Program-made: the position numbers and the translations under genes
The notes under the pieces: generated by a model
What the model saw: the letters and a program-made list of their open reading frames with translations, nothing else
Told to the model about the DNA's origin: nothing
The model's database searches: none
Shown here: piece by piece, positions 1 to 12,070 of the stretch
How the letters are laid out: each line of letters begins with the position of its first letter
Position numbering within the stretch: position 1 is the first letter of the stretch
Source: Opisthorchis felineus
Lineage: Eukaryota; Platyhelminthes; Trematoda; Opisthorchiida; Opisthorchiidae
Reading direction: 5' to 3'
DNA length: 64,000 bases
Assembly: GCA_004794785.1 (NCBI GenBank)
Contig: SJOL01006415.1
Span: forward strand, 146,259-210,258

Positions 1-57
1 TCGCTTAGGGTGCGCTTCATTCCGGACGTGAAAGGCAGCCCCAAAGCCAGAAATCAC
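1..57 (-). CDS. Possible further Cav1 C-terminal exon running off the left edge
   Basis: After a plausible acceptor (TTTCGGCAG, with a T-rich tract before it) the minus strand stays open for 19 codons in the required phase 0 to the window edge (VISGFGAAFHVRNEAHPKR). Nothing recognisable confirms it. Confidence 0.22.
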   Translation of the reverse strand, partial: MISGFGAAFHVRNEAHPKR

Positions 58-452
58 CTGCCGAAATAAAATACTCTTGACTCACAATCTCGCTCGCCAA
101 GCAGAATCATTCTGCCACAGAGAGCCATTGAATAAACACTGGATTACATATGGCCTTGTGAGCCTCAAACAAGCTAACAGGCTAATCAGGCTAATATGCG
201 ATTCCAAGAAAATTTATCCATAGATTCATTGTACTTCTCCAATTGTATTGTCAAATGTATTGTCAAAATTCTGAACTGAGTTGGCGAAAACAAAACAAAA
301 CATCAACTCCAAAATATCTCGAGGGTCTGAACGAAACTGTTGGAGGGAACGATTCGGTGTCAGAATTGATGAGGTACTGACAAAGACGTCGAATTATTAA
401 AACACGATAAGATCAATTAAGTGCAATTTACGGACTCTCGTAGTAAACTCAC

Positions 453-482
453 TTTGAAAGGCATGATGGAATGACGCTTGCC
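453..482 (-). CDS. Possible Cav1 microexon after the IQ exon
   Basis: This is a 30-nt candidate encoding GKRHSIMPFK. It has a good acceptor (ATTTACAG) and a consensus donor (GTGAGT), with both ends in the phase 0 left by exon 18. No family similarity supports it, because the distal Cav1 C-terminus is poorly conserved. It is offered only on splice sites, strand, phase and position. Confidence 0.35.
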
Positions 483-2080
483 CTGTAAATCAATGAACAG
501 GAGGGTGATCAGAAGGAATCAGATAACATTTGAACCAAAAAGTAGATATGTTACGCCTTGACGATAGGCGTTCAGTGACCTGAGCTCGAGATAGCTCAGT
601 CGTTAATGCGTAAGCCAGTCAGGTGATAAGCAAGCTGTTTATGGTTCAAACCCTATCTTGGGGTTTCTGTCGATCTTGCCTGGGTCAGGGCGGCCACATA
701 GTACCTTAATCATCTTGTTTACTCCGAGTTGCAGGACAGTGAAGCACCAGAACAGCAAGAGAGATGAACGATTCGATATTCTTTTTGATTCGGTCATCGA
801 ACGAGTGATTGGACCTAATTATATGGAAAAAATAATCAGCCTACAAAAAATCTGGTTTTTCTTCCTGTGGTTGTATTGGACACTGCGAAGTATCGATTCT
901 TCGGCAGCTTCGCCTGGTGCTTTCTTTAGAGGTTCAACCACTCTGAGAATCTAAGTGCAGGTCCATAGGCCACCGCCCTAACTCCTCTCATCATATTCGA
1001 AAGTTTGCCTGCGAACCACTCACAAAGTGGACAGTCACTACCGCGCCCACGATCAGAATGGTAATTTAAAAAGACGCAGTTATGAAGATAAGAATGACAA
1101 AAAATGTTTATCCTTTGGGGCTGAAATCGGTAAGGACCTGTTTTCAGACAAGTAGCTCAGGTGTCTTTTGAAGTTTTCGAATAGAGGTAGACATTGTTCC
1201 AGAACTGGGACTGGACAGACAGCTGGATTGGAGGGTGCAACATCAAAAACTCTCTTTTCACATACAGTGGGATCAAAATAAAATTCCTAATGGGAAAGGC
1301 ATACAGTGCCCTGTTGGGTCCATTGGAGCTTTCTAGATGTAACATGGCGCTCAAATGTGCTTCCCCCGTTAGTCGACTTCATTTCAAAAATGGGTTGTGA
1401 TCAGTCTTTGTGAAAGACTACTCACACTTAGTTCCACGCATCATGACGACCCCTCTTTCGATTTCACCACGGATCTCGGGGTCTATTCACTGACTTGTGT
1501 TCGAATGAGAATTATCATTTCATGCAAGGAACATCCTCGGTTTTGATTTGAAATATATGCTTTGACTGTAGTATCTGCTGTGGTTGAATGGAGTTGGAAG
1601 AGAGGTATCATCCCACAAAGCCTTTTCTACAGCATCCAAACTCCGTAGAAGATAAAAGTGAACACGTTTACGTCAACTAAGCAAGGATAAAATTTGAAAA
1701 TAAGATGGATTTCCAGATTCCTCACATAGGAAACTAGATAAACGTACTGAATGTAACATCATGTTCGCAGGAAACACATCTAAACGAGAAGTTTTTGTTT
1801 TTTCCTCTTCTTCCTGCGAAAATGTTCGGGTGCGTCAACTGAGCATGATCATAAATGACCAGGCCAAAACGGTTGACTTTTTACAAAACTCAGTGGCCCT
1901 TCACACATATACCGGAGTTGATTCGGTAAACGGCTATTGATCATTCTGGCCATTCCGATGGGCTTACAGTTATGAGCAAAGGAGTTGAAGACAGATGAAT
2001 ACAGTCATCTAACAGATGACTACAGGCTGCCTTAGGAAACAGACCGGACGACACAATATTAAAAAGAAGCATGGTCTCAC
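483..2080. other. Sequence left of the IQ exon; probable Cav1 intron
   Basis: This 1.6 kb follows the donor of the IQ exon and runs to the candidate microexon. Apart from the tRNA-like stretch at 588-659, no gene, RNA or repeat was recognised. The short ORFs in it resemble nothing known. Confidence 0.5.
588..659 (+). repeat. tRNA-like sequence (degenerate tRNA or SINE head)
   Basis: The stretch contains TAGCTCAGTCG, fitting a pol III A box, and GGTTCAAACCC, fitting a B box, at tRNA spacing. GAGATAG and CTATCTT at its ends can pair over 7 bp. When numbered from the two boxes, however, the acceptor and T stems do not pair, so it is more likely a tRNA-derived SINE head than a working tRNA gene. 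Confidence 0.35.
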
Positions 2081-2193
2081 TTGTCCGTGAAGTAGTGCCT
2101 TTTGTTCCTCAGCCTTCTTTTGCTTCCAACGACGAAACCATTCTTGAATGAGAAATGTTGCGTAGAACTTCCCCACAGTCACATCGTCGTTTC
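2081..2193 (-). CDS. cav1: Cav1 exon 18: IQ motif
   Basis: This exon encodes [20 protein letters not shown] and [17 protein letters not shown]. It contains the IQ domain, the calmodulin anchor for calcium-dependent inactivation and facilitation. The central IQ pair is intact. Two aromatic positions are tryptophan (IQEWFRRW), where vertebrates have tyrosine and phenylalanine (IQEYFRRF). The acceptor is GTCGTAG and the donor GTGAGA; it ends in phase 0, so at least one more coding exon follows to the left. Confidence 0.96.
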
Positions 2194-5100
2194 CTACGAC
2201 CATCAGGAATAGAGTGCAGACATCAGTGTGCAGACAACTGATCGGAAGTTGCACATTTTGAACCACTAATGGTCTCGCTCCAAGACAGTACAAAGTTTGG
2301 ACAATACATGCAGTACTACTGAAAGTTATTCACTACTGGCTAGTCACTTGTGTCCCGGAAGACGTGGGATGAGAAAAGTGAAGTATTAGACGAAAAGTTG
2401 GATTGAAGGCTGCCACCGTAGAGCCATGCAATCGGTTAGTTCGGTGACTAGATCACCAAAACACATGCGTGGTTCTGCCTCATGCCCCGCTCGTAATGGG
2501 AGGAAGAGAATGAGGAAAGAAACAGAATATACGCAACCCAGAACTTCTGTCGTGCAGTTTTGGGTTGCCGTCATTTGGTTGAAGATGAATTGGGTAGACT
2601 CCTGGTTATCGGTTTCTGAATTTTTTTTGGATTTGCCTGCTCTACCGAAAACTCCGAAGCTGTGGTGTAACGCCTGCGAAATACGGTACCCTAGTTCAAT
2701 ATCGTTTGATAAAAGGGCGATTAAACAAGATTTCACTGATGGGAAAGCAAAGGATTAGCGAAAAATGTCTGCATAAACTCCACTGAGTAGGTTGCAATTA
2801 CAAAACAGGTCTAAATGTTTGCAGAAGCCTAGTTGTTGATTTGCTCACCGAGCTGGGTCACTGGATTTCAAAAGGAATTCCGTTGGAGTGCGATACTCGA
2901 GAGAAAAATCAACAAATGAGCCTGCCGACGTAGATTCAGTCAGCTGGGACCTACGAACGAAGAATTAGTTAACGGCCAAACTACGAGCCCTGTGGGAAAC
3001 CGAAGAGTAGATAACAACAATCGACAAAAAGAAGCGAATACAACTTCAGATGGATTACCGTCGCTTAGATAGAAGATTTGGAACAAGCGGTGCAAGCATG
3101 TGGTGTGGTGCTTCACGGAGAAATTCTCGAACAAAGGCATTGAGATCGTCCCAATCGTACAATCTCTTACCATGGAATAACTTTGGAGCTATCGGGTTCA
3201 CGGTTGTGCGAGGAATCAAATAAGAAACCAGCAAAATGGATAAGCCAATTCAACGGGAATTCACAACCAAACGGGCGAGTAAATCGGAAGGCCGAACAGA
3301 ACAACGGATGAAAACTGTGGGACTCGAAGTCAAAAAATCAGATCCCAACTGATCAAACTAGGGAAGAAAACTGCAAGAAATAGATGTCCAGTTGACCAAT
3401 GGGACGCATACAGGAACGCAAGATAGAGAGCAAACAAACTAAATAGCATAGAGGAGACTTGCTGAAATAAGGCCATAAAACAAACCAATCAGGTGCAAAG
3501 AACAGGACATGGTGCAACACGGCTCCAAACGATCCAATAAAGTTACGTGAAATCCTACTCTCAACAAACCAGTCACTCTATAGAGATCCTTCAAAGGTAA
3601 GCAGAAGACGAGGAAGTGCCCATCCGACAGCGTACTGACGATGTCTACTCGAATAATAGCGACATCTTTGAAGTCCAATTCCCATGCTCGGCGAATAAAG
3701 CAAAACCATTGGTCCAGCTGTCAAAGAGGTCATGAGAAGTGAGGACTTTCGGTCAAAAGTCAGTATCAGGCCGATTAGACTTTGAGCTGCGCCTTGTTGA
3801 TCACCGATGAGGTGGCAGTGAGAGAACCATTCATTCACAAAGGTGCACCCTTACAGCACATGGACCAGTAGTGGATGATGACATTTCAGAAGGCCAATGC
3901 TACTCCTTGAGACATTTTTTCTGCAGGGCATATTACTTATAAATCAAGCTGAGTAGTTGTAACAAAGTTATTTATTGAGACAACCGTAGAATGTCTACGT
4001 TTCTGTGGTATGAAGTGGGCCAATATAAAAAAAAACAGAGTATATGGCCCAAGAAATCAACTTGGCGGGATTAACCAAAAGCGGTCGTTGTATAGTACTG
4101 GTCACTGCTACCAACACTATTACAATCTCTCGTTCAAGATAATCCTAGTCATTCGTGATCAGAGTACGCCTACAGAATCCAGTTAGACATTCAAAGTCAA
4201 GACGTTCTACTACGCTGAGGATAAAAAACGTACATGAACTGAGAAAGGTTGGAGGAACATACTACACTCCTATCGTGTTTGTTTCGTAAGCCTTCCGGTA
4301 AGAGTTTAGCGCATCAGTCACTAGTGGAAGTGAGAATGAACCGAAGCGTTAAGCTCGTTGGAAGACAGTGTTTCCATATTGAGCTGTCCTACAGCCCTCG
4401 CTGGACAAAGGTAGCACACCAGCAGCTGAACACGAGTAAACTCTAAACATGTGAACCCTAAACGAGCAATACATTCAACCAATTGTATTCCATTAGGAAA
4501 ACCGAACCTGGCTGACTTCCAAACTTGAAAATGGGTACTATCTGCAACCTTATTCAGTCTGGGATGGGGTTGTGGCGCCAAGCTCTCGTATATCGTACCG
4601 TGCATAGAAGTAAGGGAATCAAATTGGGGACAGTATTCTTACCCAAAAGATGCTTCTAATCTGACTGACTAAAGCCATTCTTCGATCGAACAAACTCACT
4701 GTCTGAACGCATCTGACGCATCTTTATCAACCTGGACGATCTGGTGAGCGAGTCTAAATACACTGGAAATTTCACAAGAAGCGAGGATTGTAGATCATGG
4801 TTATGCAACGGAGGTTAATGTGTTTTTTATTGCAAATTTGTGTGTGTGATCAGACTCGAGGTGAGCCAGTCCCTTCTCGCATTCGCAAACAGAGGTCGAT
4901 GCACGGACATCGGCTGAGAAGGCCCCACTTTCGAGCCACTTTATGAGGAACATTTATGCGGATAACTATTTTATCACGATTGAGATAGGCCAAAATTAAG
5001 TTGAGCATTTCATCACAATTAAAGGGATTCGACAAATGACCCACTTGTCCCGTTTGCCTCGGTCAAACGTGTTCCAACAGAAACCAAAACAAATCACCCA

Positions 5101-7144
5101 CACAACGACAGTTTGTTGGCTATTTGTTATCTAAGCGACGGTTAGAAAGGAACAGACTGCCCAGAGCACCGTTACTACGACACTCAGGCGTTTCACCTAC
5201 ACAACAAAACTAGGAAAAGGAATTTAATCTCTTGCAGGAGGGGGAATACGACCTATATTGCTACCATGCGGTTCAAAAACCAAGACAACAGTGTCCAAAA
5301 GTGGTTGGGGGCGAAAGAGAGCGCATCCAAACGTGCTGAGAAAAGAACGCCCGTCGAGAGCGTAAGACTCGTGCTACACTGGAAGATGAATTGAACGGAA
5401 CGGTGGGTAAACAATAGCGAAAAAGTGAGGAAATCGATAATAAAAAAGTATGAACACTGACTGATAATATAAATGCTGAAATGGTCAGCAAAGGCGGCGC
5501 TGGGTAGAATGTTTACAGGGAGATCAATATGGATGAAAACTTTGATAGAAGAGTATGACGTGAGTGAGAATCGTTGTACACATTGTGCCATTATTGGCTC
5601 TGGTTAGTAACACTCTATTAATCTCGTTCCGTTGCAAGCATTATTGAGGGCAACCCTCCACGCTGTTGACTTGTCAAGATGAAAAAAGACCTTACAATGG
5701 AATACTTTGCACATATCTCCCTAGTTTATGTGGAAAAAAGCATCTTATTTCTTCTTCACAGTCTCTTCGGAGCTTCTTCAAGCTGCGCTTCGCCATCATG
5801 CTTCTGGAATATGCATGTGATTGAAGGCAACTCTGAGCTTTCTGACTTCATACTTATTCGAATTCCTCCGTTGTCACTTGCCCCATTCTCATCAACCAGC
5901 GCGAACGGCTAAACTGTGAGGAATGTCCGAATCATCCTACGAAAAATTTCACCCTAATCGAAACCCAAGAGATGGGCGTAATCATAACTTTGTATTAAGT
6001 TTATCCCTCATCAAAACACTGGGTCGGATATAGCAATGGAATATGCCGGACGCTGGTTCGTAGATGAGTGTTTAACTTGGGAACTAGTCCGCATCAGGAA
6101 ACGCCTCCCTCAGCTTGACAAACTATCAATGCAACCGACAACTTGATAGCTGAGACCCGCCTGATCCAAACGATCATTTGGTGAATGAACTTTGATTACC
6201 TGACCGCCAGTTCGTAATTGCTGACCACATGATTCATTCGGGACAATTCTAGGTGAACACCAGCCAGACGACGCGCTGAGGCTAGCACCTAGCTGAGTCA
6301 GAGATAACAAGCTGTCATCTGAATGGTGTCTGCCGATAGGTTACTAGTCTGGCCTAGTTCGAGGTCAATGAGTCCATTGAATGCACATTCACCGAATGTG
6401 GTGTATTAAAGGTCCGATTACGACCAACCAGATATGACCAAGTAAGTTGACCAAGACATTTTAGTGGTTACATGGCACATGCAAGAATACGTCCTGACAC
6501 TGGTGAGTAGCTGCATCGTTTAGGTTCGCATTCAGCGCAGTTTATGATACTTACATACACTGCTGCTGTTCTCCGCCTTTTAGAATGGGGTCCGCACGAA
6601 CAGCCCTGTACTCGGAGGCACATGTTACAAGGTATGGCCTTCAGCCTATGTCGACGACATTCATGCTGTCCATTTCTAACCCGAGTGTCTGGGTGAACGT
6701 TTGAAAACCTAAACAGCCCGTGTGTTTGTCGTAAGGCAGCATTGGCCACCTTCTCTTTTCCGTTTGTTCTCATCCTCACTACATGACATCATCTAAATAA
6801 ATTGTTATGATCGCACAGCAGTTAGGCGCCAGTGTTCTCACAGTGGTGCTGCTCACAAAGATGACGACGGTATGCGAGCAGGCAACTAGAAGAAGAACAG
6901 GTTGCCCGGAGTTTCAAAACCTAAGACCCCGTTCGGTGGTTTTATTGTATGAAGATAGGCCTCGAGAGCGCTGTCACCCACAGTTCCTACGTACACACAG
7001 AATGCTTACTCATTGTACGCAAATGGTTCAGTTTTTAGGCGCATCGAAAATCCACACGACTCTGATTAGCACAGCTCAGGAACGAACGCTAAACCATGTG
7101 TATTCCAAATGGTAACTAAACTATTCCGTCTGCGCACAACTTAC
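2194..7144 (-). other. Cav1 intron 17
   Basis: The intron is 4951 nt long, GT-AG, interrupting a glycine codon after its first base. It holds a short Penelope-like fragment at 2826-2870; nothing else was recognised. Confidence 0.85.
2826..2870 (-). mobile_element. Fragment related to the Penelope-like element at 16.4-17.95 kb
   Basis: The plus strand reads GTTGTTGATTTGCTCACCGA with the following bases, which parallels the sequence at 16674-16710 just beside the GIY-YIG remnant. It is a short, diverged piece. Confidence 0.35.
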
Positions 7145-7249
7145 CACCTGCAGGAGGAACAACCTGATCCAAAAGTTTAGGACTTGTACGTTTCCAAATC
7201 TTCTTGATCACAGTACGCAGTTCCTCATTCAACTGGTCAATTGGTGCAC
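7145..7249 (-). CDS. cav1: Cav1 exon 17: pre-IQ helix
   Basis: This exon encodes [20 protein letters not shown] and [14 protein letters not shown] between two split glycine codons. [28 protein letters not shown] is the pre-IQ calmodulin-contact segment of Cav1. The acceptor is TTTTAG and the donor GTAAGT. Phases match both neighbours. Confidence 0.96.
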
Positions 7250-8329
7250 CTAAAATGAACAGCAACATACAGCTGGAGAAAGGTGGATATTAAGGGCCGA
7301 GTTCGTGGGTTCTATCGATTATTTGGATTTTGTCGGTGCGGCTATCCCCTCTGAAGGGAAAATTTCTAAGGAGAGCGCATTCATGGTCATCTTCCAAAGG
7401 TAGCACATGCAGAAAGAAAACGAATTATTTGGGCTACCCCAAGCAAAATCCACTTTGTTAAGAAGATTCAGGCACGGTTTTCAACTTTTCTTACCCTACT
7501 GAATTAGTGTGCAAATCAATCGAACGAAATTACACAGTTTTGAACCTGCACCTTCCAACCTGTTGGGAGAGATCAACATAGATGATAACCCAGCCGCAGT
7601 CCATCTCTTATCGAGTGTTATGGGATTACTTGAGCCTTTTTAAGGATGGTGTAGATGATCCTATGGTCCTATGGTTGGTGCATACAGTGTTTATAGACGC
7701 CCAAAATCAGTTAGCCGTGAGTAGTTACAGTTACTCAGCGCGTTAAAGCGCTATGATAGTGTGGCATATCCATTTATAGGTATCAGTTTTGCACATGACT
7801 TCAGTAAGGATACGGTAAAACGATATAACGATATAACATAACGTAAAGCGACGCATGATACCAAGAACAATGCAAATTAAACGGCCCCAAAGCAACATCT
7901 CTGAAGAGCGAAAGTCTCTCGAAGAGAAATGCAATTTTTTGGCCTTAATTTTTTTGCTTTGAGAGGGAAAAACCGCAAGGCAGCAGGCTGTCCACTCAAG
8001 AAAGTTTAACGTGCAGACAGACATTCCAAGCTTTCCATAGACAAACAGCGAATTTGAGATTACTGAGTAACCTTGCAGTAAACTCTTGTCACAATAATGG
8101 CAGACCTAGCCTAGATAGTAATCTCTTAAAACAATTCCTATTTGATGCTAGTTACGCCGACGAAAGTGGTGTCATTTCTACCGAATAAATAGTGTCTGTA
8201 GGGCGAGCAGGTGAAGAAAGCACGAAAAACGAATAACCACCGGAACATACCGAACCAGCGTGTTGGCTTGTCTGTCTTCCAGTGAGTGACAAACTGTTTG
8301 GACAAACGTCTTTCAAGTGGATTTTCCCG

Positions 8330-8900
8330 AAGGAAACTACTCATAAGGTTGTTGAAGACTCTTGGAGAGCCCATGACCGGTTCCGTCCTTCTTGGGGAGG
8401 TCATCATGTAGACGAAGTACAACCTTAAGTTCTAATTGAATATCGTACCAACTGAGATATGAGGTGGCCAGACGCAGCATATTCAGTTGAAGAAGAACAT
8501 CGTAAAGGAGAGATTAAGCTGGATTCCTAGTGAGCCTCCCGAGTAAGTCAAACCCGATTCTGTATGTAGATGAGTGTATTCGTCGAATTTCGTGCTGTTT
8601 TGGGTTCAAGTAGAACATAAGGTTGACGGAAGCTCGGGAACTGCGCCTAAGGTGGACGAAAACGGTCGTGGACTGTCGAAGTTTTCAGCAACCTTATGAG
8701 TAGGGTGTTGCGTCTATACAGCGTATTGCGATATCTCGAATATCGTACTATCTGAAACATGAGGGGGCCTTTGTGCAGCATATTCAGTTGAAGAACAGCA
8801 TAAACAAGAGATTCCGCTGGAGTTCAGTTTAGTCCCGGTTACAACCAAATTGGTGTGCAAATAAGTGTATTTCGCCTTTCCAGTGGCTTTTAAGTAAGGG
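8330..8900. repeat. Cluster of hammerhead family 2 repeat pieces, mixed orientation
   Basis: Two diverged copies of a unit containing CAGCATATTCAGTTGAAGAA start near 8434 and 8743, about 300 nt apart. A minus-strand hammerhead relic (8367-8414) precedes the first and a plus-strand relic (about 8642-8674) lies between them. In the first case unit and ribozyme read in the same direction, as in the copy at 20 kb; the second unit is inverted relative to its neighbour. This looks like nested or rearranged insertions. Confidence 0.55.
8367..8414 (-). ncRNA. Degenerate hammerhead ribozyme, family 2
   Basis: On the minus strand the order is ATGATGA, a stem II-like region with CCCCAAGAAGG, GGAAC, then CCGGTC. 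It aligns with the intact copy at 53225-53267, but both conserved core strands are mutated (CTGATGA to ATGATGA and GAAAC to GGAAC), so it is probably inactive. Confidence 0.5.
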
Positions 8901-8943
8901 GATCCAACCGCTTGCATCAAAGTCGGCACACTAGACAACGGCG

Positions 8944-9233
8944 AGAGGAATGTTGGTTCAGTAATGTGGGTTGCGGTCGTCGCCTCCGAGACCAGTTTGG
9001 TGATTCTGATTGGCGGTGGGATCACACGGAAACCACTACAGCACAAGTCCCAGCATGTCCTGCAAACAAGGTATGAACATGTGTGGGTGAGAAGGTCTGT
9101 GACGCTAAACATGTCAGTATGTCAATGTAGGAAGGGTCGACCTTTGCGGCAAGGTGAATGACGGGTGCGGAGGCGAGAAAACGGTGGAGATCGATAAATG
9201 CACGGGCGGAATAACGAAGTGAATGGGGGAGTT
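8944..9233 (+). repeat. Dispersed repeat, copy 1
   Basis: It shares long blocks with 34080-34363: GGAATGTTGGTTC, GTGGGTTGCG, GATTCTGATTGGCGGT, TCACACGGA, GAATGACGGGT and GCACGGGCG in the same order and spacing. Neither copy has a persuasive ORF. The family was not recognised. Confidence 0.6.
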
Positions 9234-9968
9234 ATCATGGTGTCAATTTAGATTCAATAGACAGCCGCCTCATTTCTAAATGAATATCCAATGGAACATA
9301 GAACCTGATTGATGATTGCCGAATCACATTAGACACGAACATCGGGATTCTGACCAGAACAATGACGCTAAAGGACCGCGCAATTAGATTAAGTTCAAAA
9401 CAATAGGTCACAAAGGTCAGTGAAAGTGTACGTATGATACCGCGAGAGCTACCAACGTTCAGTGGGGAACTCTACACAAATGTCAAATCGTGGATATTCA
9501 CGCTAGTTTTCTGCACCAACCAGACGTTGAGTTTGGTTGCCTAACACAAGACCGTGCACTTTTAACGAGAAGCTGTCGACACTTCGTAACTAAAATCGTT
9601 GCCCATCGAAAAGGTCAACCGTCCAGTGAGAACACAATCCTGTCCAGTTCTGACAGGACGGTCCTTCTAAAGGTGGATGAAGTTAACGGGGTTTGCTATC
9701 TGTCAAGTGGGGACGCAGTAGAAAGGTCTATTCTTCCTTGTTTTCAAGCAGCTCGACGGGACTTCTGCGAATTAGCTTGTGACGCCAACATGATATAGTC
9801 TGCAAAAACATTGTGACAACCAAAGAACTACATGAGTAAGCAATCCTAGCGAAACTAGTGGCTACAGAGTGCATCAGTGAGAATAAAGCAGTTAGGAGCC
9901 TGAGCAAAGATTGAAGTGATACCCCTCGTCTACAAAAAGGGTACTAAACCAACAGCGGTAGTTTGACT

Positions 9969-10011
9969 GTTTGACTGTTAGATCGTATTCATTACGATCT
10001 AACAGTCAAAC
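9969..10011. repeat. Perfect 19-bp inverted repeat with 5-nt loop
   Basis: Left arm GTTTGACTGTTAGATCGTA and right arm TACGATCTAACAGTCAAAC are exact reverse complements around TTCAT. An extra partial copy of the arm start (GTTTGACT) precedes it at 9961. It lies in Cav1 intron 16, 154 nt downstream of exon 16 in the gene's direction. It would form a long RNA hairpin on either strand. Confidence 0.85.
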
Positions 10012-10127
10012 ACATCTTGGAGGTCATCAAACTTTGGAAGTAAGCTATGCTCATGTAAAAGTGAGTCACACTAACTCAGTATAAAAACTTTGTTTGCCTT
10101 TTCTCCTTGTCGACAATAAACACTTCA

Positions 10128-10292
<165 letters not shown>

Positions 10293-10659
10293 TCACGAAA
10301 TATTCGTAGAAAGCTACAAAAATCCATCTAGAGATAGATTGTTTATTGGAGTTCAAACTTATGACCTCTATGTTATCACCGCTGGTGTAAAATAAGACAG
10401 GCGGAGAACTACACATCACAAGAAACATTACATTCTGCCATGAAAACTATCTATCATCTCTATCAATCATCTGTTCTGGGTTCGGTGGTTGAAGCTGCTC
10501 ACTATGAAAAGACCAATTGCAGTAGAGGCCGACTCTCAGAAGGGATCGACTTCGATCCGTCACTTTCGGTGGGTCAACCAGTAGGTCAATCTAGTCAGTT
10601 CGTTTTCGCGTTCACATAACTCTTGTTTGAACGGTCCATTTCCTGCCTTTGTGCAAGTT

Positions 10660-10830
10660 TTCTAGTGAGTCCACACCAAAGGGTGGTGGGAAGCACTGGA
10701 CTCAAGTTCCACTCTTATTAGGGCTCATCAGCAGTGAGTACCTTTGGCCGTACCGGGGTTTCAACTCCGCACACCTGAATTGCGAGGCGAGCATTTTACT
10801 ACTCCTCCTGAATTATCGGGTCTCAACAGG
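10660..10830 (-). mobile_element. Hammerhead SINE, minus-strand copy
   Basis: On the minus strand a segment with GGTACTCACTG leads into a hammerhead motif and then CAGTGCTTCCCACC, matching the post-ribozyme sequence of the SINE copies at 13.5 kb and 32.8 kb (GCTTCCCRCC). Ends were not defined. Confidence 0.55.
10694..10736 (-). ncRNA. Hammerhead ribozyme of SINE type, near-intact
   Basis: The minus strand reads CACTG, CTGATGAG, a short stem II with AATA loop, GGAAC, TTGAGTC, CAGTG. Stem I (CACTG/CAGTG, 5 bp) and stem III (ACU/AGU) pair, and cleavage would follow GUC. One core base differs from consensus (GGAAC for GAAAC). The type I layout is that of the Sm-alpha SINE ribozyme of schistosomes. 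Confidence 0.65.
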
Positions 10831-11831
10831 CGATGATGTTCACAACTAAACGGTGTGGTCGGTTTGCCCGACGCATCTTACTGCGAACCAGTGACTGTCC
10901 TGGTTGTGTCGGTCGGCTGACCCATCCGTCTACAAGTCCTACAACTAATTAAATAATTGTTCAGCAGGTTTCAAGCGTCCGTGGCACTACCTGACTCAAG
11001 CCCAGGGTTTATCGAGTGACACAACTAGAACAGTTACTGGGTCGTCTTTTCAGGCGTTGGGCAAACAGATCACATAGTTCAGTTGTGAACACTATCACTG
11101 TTCAAACGTGATAATTCAGCCGTGTCCGGCGTGCCTGTCAGATTTACTATATGACCAAGAATAGGCAGTGCAGATGAGCTCTAATAAGAGAGAAGCTCGA
11201 GTCCAGTGCTTCCCCAATTTATTATGGACTAACCAGAATAACTGTGCCAAGATAGGAGGAAGACTGTTCAAAGGCGTGATGTGGATGTGATTTCTACAAA
11301 TCCCGCAATCACCTACAACTAATTAAACGTCGTTTGTAACTTGCTGCCAGTTAAATTTGCCTGTATTTGCGCTTGAGCTTAACAGAACGTAAAGAAGTTA
11401 CTTAATATTGCAGTGGGTGTACATCGAAGGACCTAGTCAGGATTGAGCTAATAATAATAGATGCATCGAGTGCCCTGAGACCAACTAACAACAGCAATCG
11501 GTATTGATTTCCTTGACTCTGCTCATCCTCATTAGGATCGACATCGAAGGCAGTGGTGCTCCAGTGTTATACAACCTTAAGGAGAATACTTCTAGCCAAC
11601 TGCGAACTTCAAACTCTCAACTGGATGACCCGAGTCACCATTGTCATCATTATCATCAAAGACTGCAACATCAATGTTAACACTGAAGATTCACTGCCGT
11701 ACAACCACAAAGCTTATCTAATTATATTTAAAGCGTTGGAGTGAAAAGGAGAGAAAAGAGTGGGTGAGAGAGCGGACCTGTTGCTGGCTTATTGCAAGCA
11801 ATCTGAGGTGCAAGTACCTCCAAACGCTCAA

Positions 11832-12070
11832 TTAGACAATTAGGAAATAAATTGACAGCACGAACGCAGATGACGTAGATGAGCCACCGTTTATCGCAAT
11901 GTCTCCAGCCAAGCGCAGCAAGTCCACGGGACCCCATCCTGGAAGAGAGACCACGCCAACAAAACCCAAACTCTTCGTAATCTCTTTCACGCTTTTCTGC
12001 CAAGTCAAACGTTGTCCACTTTGAGGTTTGCGCCATTTTGAAGGAGCCACTAGATTCGCCAGACGGTTTT
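11832..12070 (-). mobile_element. RTE-type LINE, C-terminal end of ORF (relic)
   Basis: A minus-strand reading frame contains GQRLTWQKSVKEITKSLG followed by FVGVVSLPGWGPVD. The pattern (GQxxTWQRSxKxxTxxLxxVGxxRLPGWGPRD) is the C-terminal tail of endonuclease/reverse-transcriptase LINEs abundant in trematodes. The usual continuation (WLETLxDMAxNRxQWRxC) is decayed. A longer overlapping frame (12294-11728) exists but its other parts resemble nothing. Confidence 0.55.

Noticed and set aside
588..659. Functional tRNA gene
   Set aside because: A and B boxes fit, but when numbered from them the acceptor and T stems do not pair; kept only as a tRNA-like repeat.
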